DNA of 64,000 nt from JACCXE01 sp963718605 (lineage in GTDB: Bacteria > Actinomycetota > Acidimicrobiia > Acidimicrobiales > JACCXE01), in contig OY970363.1 of NCBI GenBank assembly GCA_963718605.1, forward strand, positions 186,001 to 250,000, given 5' to 3'. The stretch's first letter is position 1. The number at the start of each line of letters is the position of its first letter. The notes beneath the pieces are model-generated. The model saw only the letters and a program-made list of their open reading frames with translations. It was not told the origin of the DNA and made no database searches. This document shows positions 33,801 to 41,963 of the stretch, in pieces. The translations under genes were made by a program, and so were the position numbers.

Positions 33801-36800
33801 CCCCGGCGCAGCAAACGTCGTGCGCAACACCTCATGCCGCGCCACCACCGCACCCAACGCCAACTCCAACGCCCCCACATCAAGCGACCCACGCAAACGC
33901 AACGCCAACGGAACGTTGTAAACCGAACTCTCCGGCGCCCACTGATGCAGAAACCACAACTGCTGCTGCGCAAACGACAACGGCAACGTCACATCACGAG
34001 ACACACACACAACCCGCGGAACAACCACACCGACATCAGCCAGTAACGCCTCGTCGACCACCCGAGCCAACCCCGCCAACGTCGACGACTCAAACAGCGA
34101 CTTCACCGCCAACTCGGCCTGGAACGCCGCCCGCACCCGCGACACCACCTGCGTGGCCAACAACGAATGCCCACCCAACGCGAAGAAATCATCGTGGACA
34201 CCGACACGGTCCACTCCCAACACCTCACACCAAATCCCCGCAAGGAGTTCCTCAGTCGGAGTCCGCGGCGCCACAAACTCCTGGCCCAACTCCGGCCGCG
34301 AACCATCCGGCGCCGGCAACGCCTTGCGATCAACCTTGCCATTCGGCGTCAACGGCAACCCGTCCAACACCACAAACGCCGACGGCACCATGTAATCCGG
34401 CAACACCCGACGCAGAGACTCACGCAACTCCGTCGTCGACAGAACACTCCCATCGACGGGCACCACATAACCAACCAACCGCTTGTCACCCGGCGCATCC
34501 TCCCGAGCAACCACCACCGCCTCACCCACCCCCACACAACCCAGCAACGCGGCCTCAACCTCACCACACTCAATCCGGAACCCCCGGATCTTCACCTGAT
34601 CATCCAGCCGACCCAAAAACTCCAAATTCCCATCCGGCAAATACCGCACCACATCACCAGTCCGATAAAGCCGCGCCCCCGCCACATCACTAAAGGGATG
34701 CGGCACAAACCGCTCCGCCGTCAACTCCGGACGACGCAAATACCCCCGCGCCAAACCCACCCCACCAATAAACAACTCGCCCGCCACACCCACCGGCACC
34801 GGACGACCCCACCGATCCAACACAAACAACTCCGTATTCGCAATCGGCCGACCAATCGACGGCAAGCAACCATCCACAGGATTGTCCACAGGGAAACTGC
34901 TCGCGGTCGCCAGGACCGTCGCCTCAGTCGGCCCATAGTGATTGCCAAGCGTGATTCGGCTATCGACAGGAACTCCGCTCAGTAACCGATCACCACCAGT
35001 GAAGAGAACCCTCACCGAGGATCCAGCCTCCAACAGCCGTTCAACCGCTTCCACTGCCCAAACCGTCGCGATGTACGCGATCGACACCTCGCGATCAATC
35101 AACCAACGCACCGACGCGCTCAAATCCCGGCGCGTCCACTCGTCACAGACGACCACCGAGGCCCCTGCGACCAACCCCGCCCACAGTTCAAGAACTGACG
35201 CGTCAAAACCAAACTCAGCCAAAACCCCGCACCGATCCACGTGCGACACGCCATATCGGCCCACATGCCACTGCACAACATTCACGACTGACCGATGCTC
35301 GATCATCACGCCCTTGGGCTGGCCGGTGGATCCCGACGTATAAATCACATAAGCCAAGTCGGTGGCAGTCGCCGCCGGACCCGGGTTCGTGTCCGGGAAG
35401 CCGTCATAAACCGACGACTCGTCCAAACACAGAACCTCAGCAACACCAACGGGCAACGAGCCCAGAAGATGACGCTGACTCAACAGGACTGGCGCGGCGG
35501 TGTCCTCGAGCATGAACGCAAGCCGATCAGCGGGATAGTCGGGATCCAACGGCACATACGCGCCTCCCGCCTTCAAAATCGCGAGTAACCCGACCACCAT
35601 CTCCGGGCTGCGCTCCACACAGATCCCGACCAACACATCCGGACCCACACCCAGATCACGCAAATGATGCGCCAACCGGTTCGCCCGCCGATTCAACTCC
35701 CCATAAGACAGCGACACATCCTCAAACACCACCGCGGTCGCATCAGGATCCCGAACAACCTGATCCTCGAACAACTCATGCACACAACGATCCGACGGAA
35801 ACTCGACCGCCGTGTCATTCCACTCCACCAACAACTGGCGCCGCTCATTCGACCCCAAAAGCTCTAGTTGGGACAACCGCGCCTTCGGACGCCCGACGAG
35901 GTTCTCAAGTAGCCGCTTAAAACGCTCGGCCAGCCGTTCGATCGTCGCTCGGTCGAATAGCTCCGACGAGTACTCGAGAACGAAGCTCTGAGGCATCGAG
36001 CTAGCCACGCGCGCCGTCAACAACAGGTCGAACTTCGCGGTGTTTCTCGGGATCAATATTTCAGTAACTTCGGCACCAATTAGCCCGAGACGGTCGTGGT
36101 TCTCTGCCTCCATCGCAAAAGCGACTTGAAAAATCGGGTGTTGGCCGGTACTGCGATCCGGGCGCAGCACCTCCACGATGTGTTCGAACGGTACGTCCTG
36201 ATGTCGCAGCGCCTGAAGCGTGACATCGCGGACGCGATCGACCACCTCAAGGAAGCTCGGATCGCCAGAAAGATCGAGACGCAGAGGAAGCACATTGGCG
36301 AAGAGCCCGACGACGTCTTCGGTGATCGAGTGTGTTCGCCCCGCGGTCGGCGTGCCCACAACGACCGTGTCTTGGTTGCTCACCTTCGCCAGAAGGCACG
36401 CCCAGGCTCCCAACAGCGCCATGAAAGGAGTTGCTTTGACGTTGCGCGCGATCGGCGCCAGTCCGGCGGTAGTGCCGGAGTCCACGAAGAAGTCGACCTG
36501 CCCGCCGGACGTAGTTGCACGACGCGTACACCGGTTGTCAACCGGCAATTCGATGCGGGAAACATCCGACAATTGTTGAGTCCAGTAGTCCAGCATTGCA
36601 TCGAATTGCCCCTCGCCTGCTGCGCGGCGTTGCCAGTTGGCGAACTCCCTATAGCTGATTCGGGCTGGGCCGGCCTTGACCTCCTTGTCGGCGTGCAGGC
36701 GCGCTTCGTACCGTTCCGAGAGTTCGTTGAGTACGAGATTTAGCGACCAACCGTCCACGATCGCGTGGTGGAACGCCATGGCGAACGCGTACTCACGCTC

Positions 36801-37208
36801 ACCAACTGCCCAAAGAGCCGCGCGCCATAGCGGAGCCGCACGTAAGTCGAACGGCCTTTGAACAAACGCCGTAACGGATCGCAGCAGATCATCCTCTGAC
36901 AACTCTCCAACCGTGAAGTAAGCGCTGACATCGAGTGCGTCCTCGACCACCACGTGCGCCAACCCGGCGTGAATCTCAAATCTGCTCCGCAACGAGCCGT
37001 GGGATACGACCACCTCGCTCCATGCGTCGCGCAACGCGACCGGGTGAACTGAACCACTTATGCGGCACGCGAACCATGCGTTGTATTGAGAGCTTGCACC
37101 GTGCAGCTCGTCAAGGAACCAAATTCCTTGCTGCGCGAGCGAGGCTATGTAGGTCCGTTCTTCATCGTCTTCGTCACGAAGCCCTGGGCCTGTCGACAGA
37201 TCCGCCAT
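30846..37208 (-). CDS. Nonribosomal peptide synthetase, two modules (C-A-T-C-A-T)
   Basis: A 2120-aa synthetase. C1 about 10-445 (HHAIVDGWS intact); A1 about 470-960 with hand-read code DALYFGHVLK, for which I know no assigned residue; T1 LGGHSLL at about 1013; C2 about 1085-1480 (HHIVTDGWS); A2 about 1520-2020 with code DAFWVGGTFK, Val-like; T2 at about 2075 of the LGGDSILSIQ type. It ends with a short acidic/basic tail and no epimerase, although this T type elsewhere in the cluster precedes E or TE. The next synthetase starts in an ATGA overlap and begins directly with a C domain, so transfer between subunits is expected. It would receive the starter residue from the 910-aa protein. Confidence 0.95.
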   Translation of the reverse strand: MADLSTGPGLRDEDDEERTYIASLAQQGIWFLDELHGASSQYNAWFACRISGSVHPVALRDAWSEVVVSHGSLRSRFEIHAGLAHVVVEDALDVSAYFTVGELSEDDLLRSVTAFVQRPFDLRAAPLWRAALWAVGEREYAFAMAFHHAIVDGWSLNLVLNELSERYEARLHADKEVKAGPARISYREFANWQRRAAGEGQFDAMLDYWTQQLSDVSRIELPVDNRCTRRATTSGGQVDFFVDSGTTAGLAPIARNVKATPFMALLGAWACLLAKVSNQDTVVVGTPTAGRTHSITEDVVGLFANVLPLRLDLSGDPSFLEVVDRVRDVTLQALRHQDVPFEHIVEVLRPDRSTGQHPIFQVAFAMEAENHDRLGLIGAEVTEILIPRNTAKFDLLLTARVASSMPQSFVLEYSSELFDRATIERLAERFKRLLENLVGRPKARLSQLELLGSNERRQLLVEWNDTAVEFPSDRCVHELFEDQVVRDPDATAVVFEDVSLSYGELNRRANRLAHHLRDLGVGPDVLVGICVERSPEMVVGLLAILKAGGAYVPLDPDYPADRLAFMLEDTAAPVLLSQRHLLGSLPVGVAEVLCLDESSVYDGFPDTNPGPAATATDLAYVIYTSGSTGQPKGVMIEHRSVVNVVQWHVGRYGVSHVDRCGVLAEFGFDASVLELWAGLVAGASVVVCDEWTRRDLSASVRWLIDREVSIAYIATVWAVEAVERLLEAGSSVRVLFTGGDRLLSGVPVDSRITLGNHYGPTEATVLATASSFPVDNPVDGCLPSIGRPIANTELFVLDRWGRPVPVGVAGELFIGGVGLARGYLRRPELTAERFVPHPFSDVAGARLYRTGDVVRYLPDGNLEFLGRLDDQVKIRGFRIECGEVEAALLGCVGVGEAVVVAREDAPGDKRLVGYVVPVDGSVLSTTELRESLRRVLPDYMVPSAFVVLDGLPLTPNGKVDRKALPAPDGSRPELGQEFVAPRTPTEELLAGIWCEVLGVDRVGVHDDFFALGGHSLLATQVVSRVRAAFQAELAVKSLFESSTLAGLARVVDEALLADVGVVVPRVVCVSRDVTLPLSFAQQQLWFLHQWAPESSVYNVPLALRLRGSLDVGALELALGAVVARHEVLRTTFAAPGGKAEQVIWPVGDVPVVVWDVSGLAPGEAELEARRLVVEEASRPFDLERGPLVRAGLVRVGGEDHVFVLTLHHIVTDGWSLSVLLRELSAGYDAFSRGESAPFEALAIQYADFAVWQREWLTGDVLETQLGFWRDHLGGVPALELPTDRPRPPVRGDAGASFSFSLDAELSDGVRDLGQRYGATLFMTLLAAFQVLLHRYSGQDDFVVGTPIAGRNRAEIEPLIGFFVNTLPLRADCAGDPSFGELLGRVRETALGAYAHQDLPFEKLVEELQPERDPSRHPLFQVSVGLHASETGRTLVLEGLEVDGFELSHETAKFDLSFHFIDSDEAIVGAIEYATDLFDSSTVARMAGHLRNLLAGMVADPDCRIGELELLGVDERRQLLVEWNDTAVEFPSDRCVHELFEDQVVRDPDATAVVFEDVSLSYGELNRRANRLAHHLRDLGVGPDVLVGICVERSPEMVVGLLAILKAGGAYVPLDPDYPADRLAFMLEDTAAPVLLTHSAVEGRLPWTNTLIVRIDDPDTYDGFPDTNPGPAATATDLAYVIYTSGSTGQPKGVLIEHHSILRLVFGLPIVVGQNRPRLLQLATLSFDASTFEVWWPLLQGGAIVQLVTVTPPDAAEVGRSIGKHAVDTMWLTSSLFNAYVDDGGIGSWAGLRTLVIGGEAVSRRHTRQFLSVSDATLANGYGPTEVTTFSSWFAISDEGAPGSSVPIGRPIANTELFVLDRWGRPVPVGVAGELFIGGVGLARGYLRRPELTAERFVPHPFSDVAGARLYRTGDVVRYLPDGNLEFLGRLDDQVKIRGFRIECGEVEAALLGCVGVGEAVVVAREDAPGDKRLVGYVVPVDGSVLSTTELRESLRRVLPDYMVPSAFVVLDGLPLTPNGKVDRKALPAPDGSRPELGQEFVAPRTPTEELLAGIWCEVLGVDRVGVHDDFFALGGDSILSIQVISRARNAGVEIDPGDFFQYPVVAELARLQVDSDDRRS
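32263..34863. repeat. 2.6-kb repeat shared between two NRPS genes (copy of 25985-28585)
   Basis: Partner of 25985-28585, located in the two-module synthetase. Identity stops where the A cores begin. Confidence 0.88.
34291..35365. repeat. 1.07-kb repeat carrying the X-specific A core (copy of 38513-39587)
   Basis: Offset 4222 bp. It spans the A core with code DALYFGHVLK and the A C-terminal subdomain up to motif A10. Translations in two frames are identical between the copies. Confidence 0.9.
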
Positions 37209-37284
37209 AGCACGCCTCAGTTCTTAGAAAGTGCTAGCTGGGCGCATTGACGCGGACCCAGTTGCTCGAGCATCTCGCACGTAC

Positions 37285-40017
37285 TCAAGCATCGATATCG
37301 GTATAGCCAAGCCGCGTGGCTAGCTCGTTTGTCCTCGCGTCCAACGGACCCAACCCCGACGCCTTGGAACGCCATTGGTTCGCTACCTTTCGCTCTACGG
37401 CGTTGAACGACGCGAACGTGATGTCTCCGAGCATTCGACTGCCTGGAACGACACCGTCCACCATTCGGTCGCGCAGCGGGTCGACCTGGTACGGGTCCAA
37501 CATGGTGTCGCAGAACGGAACGCCGATGAAGCGCGCCAAGTCAGTCATCGTTTCGCGCGGGCGCGACACGAGATCCTCAAATCGAACAAGCTGGGTGCGC
37601 GCGTCGCCGAGCAGAGACGCGAGCGCCAAGGAGTTCTCCGCAGCAACGACCCACGAAAGCTCCGCATACATTCGGGGCGAAAGGTCCACTGGTGGAGGGA
37701 CCAACAGGTGGTAACTGTTCGCGAGATACGAGCTAATAACGGCCATGGGGTGACGAACTAGAAGAACCGCACGCAACTCATCTGACTCGGCGATGCGCCG
37801 CACCACCGATGTCGAATGCGCATAACTGACGGTTTTGTCGACCAGTCGCGCGTGCGTAGAAGTTTCAAGGAGCCAGCGGTAGCACTCCTCGACGCTGCCA
37901 CTGCGCTCCTCGAACTGCGCAACACGCGCAGACGCGCGAGTTCGATCAATCTGCTCGATCGCCATGACTGCACGCACTAATCCAAGGGACATGAAGTCGT
38001 TGCGACCGACAAAATGGTCAGCTCGCTCCCGCATCGTCTGGAACTGAAGGAGTTCAAGTTCGGGCGGAGCGAAGACTTCTGGACTCTGTCCGAGCATCAC
38101 CCGTAGAAGAGTTGACCCCGATCGTGGGTTAGCGAATAGAACTACGAGGCGCTCACCAAGATCTCGGACGATTGGCCGAAGCGCGGACCGGTTGACTGAG
38201 GGTGCGTTTGTAAATTCCTCAATGCTCTCGCCAATGCCGCCGACGTTGCGGGCGGAAGGCGATCCCATCTCGGTAACAAGACGGGCCGCGAGCCGCCGTG
38301 GTGTCGACTCTTCAAATACGAGCGGAATATAGAGCGTCATGCCGAGAGCGTCTTGGAGCCGGTTGACGATTCGTGATGCCGCGAGAGAGTTACCGCCGAG
38401 CTCGAAGAAGTCGTCCAACACGCTGAGTTCATCTACACCCAATACATCGGCCCAGACCTGAGTCACAAGGCGTTCTGTTGGAGTCGATGGAGGAACGATC
38501 TCTGTCGCCCCGTCCGGCCGCGAACCATCCGGCGCCGGCAACGCCTTGCGATCAACCTTGCCATTCGGCGTCAACGGCAACCCGTCCAACACCACAAACG
38601 CCGACGGCACCATGTAATCCGGCAACACCCGACGCAGAGACTCACGCAACTCCGTCGTCGACAGAACACTCCCATCGACGGGCACCACATAACCAACCAA
38701 CCGCTTGTCACCCGGCGCATCCTCCCGAGCAACCACCACCGCCTCACCCACCCCCACACAACCCAGCAACGCGGCCTCAACCTCACCACACTCAATCCGG
38801 AACCCCCGGATCTTCACCTGATCATCCAGCCGACCCAAAAACTCCAAATTCCCATCCGGCAAATACCGCACCACATCACCAGTCCGATAAAGCCGCGCCC
38901 CCGCCACATCACTAAAGGGATGCGGCACAAACCGCTCCGCCGTCAACTCCGGACGACGCAAATACCCCCGCGCCAAACCCACCCCACCAATAAACAACTC
39001 GCCCGCCACACCCACCGGCACCGGACGACCCCACCGATCCAACACAAACAACTCCGTATTCGCAATCGGCCGACCAATCGACGGCAAGCAACCATCCACA
39101 GGATTGTCCACAGGGAAACTGCTCGCGGTCGCCAGGACCGTCGCCTCAGTCGGCCCATAGTGATTGCCAAGCGTGATTCGGCTATCGACAGGAACTCCGC
39201 TCAGTAACCGATCACCACCAGTGAAGAGAACCCTCACCGAGGATCCAGCCTCCAACAGCCGTTCAACCGCTTCCACTGCCCAAACCGTCGCGATGTACGC
39301 GATCGACACCTCGCGATCAATCAACCAACGCACCGACGCGCTCAAATCCCGGCGCGTCCACTCGTCACAGACGACCACCGAGGCCCCTGCGACCAACCCC
39401 GCCCACAGTTCAAGAACTGACGCGTCAAAACCAAACTCAGCCAAAACCCCGCACCGATCCACGTGCGACACGCCATATCGGCCCACATGCCACTGCACAA
39501 CATTCACGACTGACCGATGCTCGATCATCACGCCCTTGGGCTGGCCGGTGGATCCCGACGTATAAATCACATAAGCCAAGTCGGTGGGTATCGGCGGTCG
39601 CGCGACCTGTACCGCGGTACCACTCACGAAATCGATTTCAATGAGCTGCGGCGGTCTTTCGACCGTGCGCAAGACCCCGTGACCAGCAATATCACAGAGA
39701 ACAACTCGAGCCAATGAATCCTCGATGAGCATCGACAGGCGGGCCGCAGGGTGATGCGGGTTCATGGGCATATACGCGCAACCGGCCTTCATAACCCCCA
39801 GTGCCGCAACCACGAAGCTGACCGTCGGCAGCGCCGCAATCGCAACAACCTCTCCCGTACCCACGCGGGCCCGCCGCAGTTCGTGCGCAACACCATTCGA
39901 TAACTCGTCGAGCTCTTTGTAGGTCAGGCGACGAGTCCCGTCCTCTACCGCGATTGCGTCGCAACGCGCGACAGCGGACGCATGAAACAAGCTCACCAGA
40001 GTGGATTCGTCCGTCAT
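37285..40017 (-). CDS. NRPS starter module A-T fused to a PAPS-type sulfotransferase
   Basis: A 910-aa protein without a condensation domain, so a loading subunit. A domain 1-500: YTSGSTGQPKG at 152-162; specificity residues D198, A199, L202, Y241, F265, G267, H286, V294, L295 and K487. T domain 510-585 with Ser544 in LGGNSL. Residues about 620-905 are a sulfotransferase: FANPRSGSTLL (628-638) is the PAPS 5'-phosphosulfate loop and LLVRHPMAVISSYL the 3'-phosphate region. It would activate the starter residue, load it on its own carrier, and possibly sulfonate it there. The A core and C-terminal A subdomain are duplicated from module 1 of the next synthetase, while the rest is divergent. Preceded by a diiron-oxidase gene 39 bp upstream. 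Confidence 0.93.
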   Translation of the reverse strand: MTDESTLVSLFHASAVARCDAIAVEDGTRRLTYKELDELSNGVAHELRRARVGTGEVVAIAALPTVSFVVAALGVMKAGCAYMPMNPHHPAARLSMLIEDSLARVVLCDIAGHGVLRTVERPPQLIEIDFVSGTAVQVARPPIPTDLAYVIYTSGSTGQPKGVMIEHRSVVNVVQWHVGRYGVSHVDRCGVLAEFGFDASVLELWAGLVAGASVVVCDEWTRRDLSASVRWLIDREVSIAYIATVWAVEAVERLLEAGSSVRVLFTGGDRLLSGVPVDSRITLGNHYGPTEATVLATASSFPVDNPVDGCLPSIGRPIANTELFVLDRWGRPVPVGVAGELFIGGVGLARGYLRRPELTAERFVPHPFSDVAGARLYRTGDVVRYLPDGNLEFLGRLDDQVKIRGFRIECGEVEAALLGCVGVGEAVVVAREDAPGDKRLVGYVVPVDGSVLSTTELRESLRRVLPDYMVPSAFVVLDGLPLTPNGKVDRKALPAPDGSRPDGATEIVPPSTPTERLVTQVWADVLGVDELSVLDDFFELGGNSLAASRIVNRLQDALGMTLYIPLVFEESTPRRLAARLVTEMGSPSARNVGGIGESIEEFTNAPSVNRSALRPIVRDLGERLVVLFANPRSGSTLLRVMLGQSPEVFAPPELELLQFQTMRERADHFVGRNDFMSLGLVRAVMAIEQIDRTRASARVAQFEERSGSVEECYRWLLETSTHARLVDKTVSYAHSTSVVRRIAESDELRAVLLVRHPMAVISSYLANSYHLLVPPPVDLSPRMYAELSWVVAAENSLALASLLGDARTQLVRFEDLVSRPRETMTDLARFIGVPFCDTMLDPYQVDPLRDRMVDGVVPGSRMLGDITFASFNAVERKVANQWRSKASGLGPLDARTNELATRLGYTDIDA
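38513..39587. repeat. 1.07-kb repeat carrying the X-specific A core (copy of 34291-35365)
   Basis: Partner of 34291-35365, embedded in the starter module. Its N-terminal A part and its T domain are unrelated at DNA level to the other modules, so both breakpoints are sharp. Confidence 0.9.
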
Positions 40018-40056
40018 GGGTAACGCACGCCCGCAGCCCTAACTCGTATTGACCGG

Positions 40057-41085
40057 TTACGTCGTGGCGCCGACGGCGCGGTTGCTACGAGAAATCATCT
40101 TGAGCACGGCGGAGCAGTATCGTTCGGAGACCGCGAGCCGCAACAACGCGCCCTCGATGATGCGGTCAGCGACGGCCGGGCTTGCCATGATCTCGGGAAT
40201 CACGACATCGCTCGCCCAGTCTGAGGCGTGGTCTCCGTCCGCCTCAACGTGTTCCGCGTAGTACGCATGGACGGCCGGTGGCAGACAGAGTCGCTGCACT
40301 GCGCGAACAACGTTCTCAAACCGCCACGGAACCGCACCCTCAGTCACGACTAGAGCGCCGATGCTTTCAAAATAGAACGTCCGATACCGCGCTAGGACAT
40401 GGAAGAGGTTTCCCGCTGCATGCGCCTCGGGTAGCAAATCGCAAGGTGCAGTAGTGACGCTCTCTTGGGCATTTCGGAAGAGGACCAGGTGGTCCGAGTC
40501 CGGACGGCCCGCGCCCACCTCGTCCCAGAGGTTTCGCACTATCACCCGCTTTGACTGCCCGCTAGCTCCGACTTGGGTCATCGCCAAAAAATCGGCGAAG
40601 GATGCGTCCACCGTACGTTCCTGGCCCATAAAGAACGCGAGATCGTCGCGTTCGGCGCTCTCGGCTAGTTGCGAGTACAGATTGTTTCGTGCAGGCGTCG
40701 ACGCGAGCGCCACGGCAAACCAGTCGTTGAAACACTCAGCAACGGCAGAACCCACCGAATCCAGATCAGTCGGCGCCCACGCCAGGTGTGGCTGGTTCGC
40801 TACGAACTCCGGAAGTCTTCGCTTCTCGTGCGAGATCCATTCTTGCGACATTCGCGCGAGCGTTGCGTGCAAAGCGGGATCTAGCTCATCGGCTATGGGA
40901 TTTCGAGTTGATGTCGCCCTCAGCAAACACGCCAGGGCTCTGTGAAAGGCAGCCCACGAGTCATCGTCGAGTTGATCGAGGCCCAACTTGAAAAACTCTC
41001 GAGCGGCTCGAACGGCGAGATCGACTTCGTCTTGATCCGGCGACGCGTCGTAATTCATATTGGGCTGCACCGCCACCCCGGGCAT
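40057..41085 (-). CDS. Haem-oxygenase-like diiron oxidase/oxygenase (HDO superfamily)
   Basis: A 342-aa protein of the Haem_oxygenas_2 / iron-containing redox enzyme group. Candidate metal ligands are Glu in MGQERTVDASF, the Glu and His of NLWDEVGAG...DSDH, and the EHVEADGDH segment near the C terminus. The superfamily includes enzymes that N-oxygenate, cleave or decarboxylate amino acids. Start choice: the frame is open to 41400, but ATG 41085 has GAGGA six bases upstream and begins the folded part; ATG 41091 is close by. It sits just before the NRPS starter gene in the same direction, so it probably prepares an unusual building block or oxidises the bound peptide. The reaction is not predictable. 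Confidence 0.82.
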   Translation of the reverse strand: MPGVAVQPNMNYDASPDQDEVDLAVRAAREFFKLGLDQLDDDSWAAFHRALACLLRATSTRNPIADELDPALHATLARMSQEWISHEKRRLPEFVANQPHLAWAPTDLDSVGSAVAECFNDWFAVALASTPARNNLYSQLAESAERDDLAFFMGQERTVDASFADFLAMTQVGASGQSKRVIVRNLWDEVGAGRPDSDHLVLFRNAQESVTTAPCDLLPEAHAAGNLFHVLARYRTFYFESIGALVVTEGAVPWRFENVVRAVQRLCLPPAVHAYYAEHVEADGDHASDWASDVVIPEIMASPAVADRIIEGALLRLAVSERYCSAVLKMISRSNRAVGATT

Positions 41086-41291
41086 GGCCATCCTCGTGAC
41101 GCCACCCAGCGAACATCGGAGTTGCCTGCCAATCTCTGCTCCCCACCGTACGCACCGAGCCGTCGAGCCGATCCAATGCGGAACCCTCGCGATCGCGGTG
41201 GGCCCAAATGGCCTCGACAAGGGCAGACTACCGTGAAGCAGATAGCTCCGGGGGGAAAGACGCCTCCCTTTGTCGCGGTCTTGTTCGTCCG

Positions 41292-41930
41292 TCAGGTCTC
41301 GTAAACTCTTAGAACCGCTGGTCGAGTGGGTTGACGATCGCAGCGCACCGCCAACACAGTCGCAATTCGGTCCCAGGTGCCGACACGCTGCAGAGACCAC
41401 AGGGCGCCGTCGAACGGCACGACGCTCCGGTTAAGTGCAGTCAGAACCGGCCATTCGGATGCGACAAGGCCTTTCCCGCTTGCCTTAAGAATCGCCTCCT
41501 TGGACGCCCACACGAGCGCGAGCCCGAGCGCCGTGTCGCCAAACCGCTCCACCAGCTCCAGTTCGCCGGGCGACAGAAACTTAGGGCCAAAGGTGCCGTC
41601 GACCACCGCCGGTTCGATGTCAACGCCAATGGCTGAAGCGTCCGAGACACCAACCATCGCGACGTCTCCGCCTCGCGATGCCGAATACGTTAGGCCCTTC
41701 TGCAGCAATTCGAGGCAAACTGGCTTGCCGTGCAGCGCGTGGCCGCAATGACGACAGTGGCGATCGAAACTCAGCGCGTTGCCGAGCGCGCCGACGTAAG
41801 TCGACAACACTTCACGTTGAAACGTCCGCCTTTGACTTGTCTCAATCGCCACACGCTCGATTCGCTCCGACCGGCTTTGGACACGGCCGGGCAAACTGAG
41901 GTGCCTGAACCAAACATCGACAAAGGTCAT
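41292..41930 (-). CDS. Sfp-type 4'-phosphopantetheinyl transferase
   Basis: A 212-aa enzyme that would convert apo carrier domains of the neighbouring synthetases to the holo form by attaching phosphopantetheine from CoA. The metal-binding VDIEP lies at 103-107 and WASKEAILKASGKGL at 141-155, the two diagnostic Sfp/AcpT motifs. The N-terminal RHCRHCGHALHGKP (58-70) matches the conserved entry to the first subdomain. Length is normal. It is 33 bp downstream of the PNPOx-like gene and upstream of the diiron enzyme on the same strand. Start is ATG 41930. Confidence 0.93.
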   Translation of the reverse strand: MTFVDVWFRHLSLPGRVQSRSERIERVAIETSQRRTFQREVLSTYVGALGNALSFDRHCRHCGHALHGKPVCLELLQKGLTYSASRGGDVAMVGVSDASAIGVDIEPAVVDGTFGPKFLSPGELELVERFGDTALGLALVWASKEAILKASGKGLVASEWPVLTALNRSVVPFDGALWSLQRVGTWDRIATVLAVRCDRQPTRPAVLRVYET

Positions 41931-41963
41931 TTCACGCGCGGAAACCGCCGCACTCGGCTCGGA

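Noticed and set aside
40057..41400. Long version of the diiron enzyme (447 aa)
   Set aside because: The first 105 residues are not protein-like and overlap the PPTase gene. ATG 41085 has a ribosome site and starts the domain.
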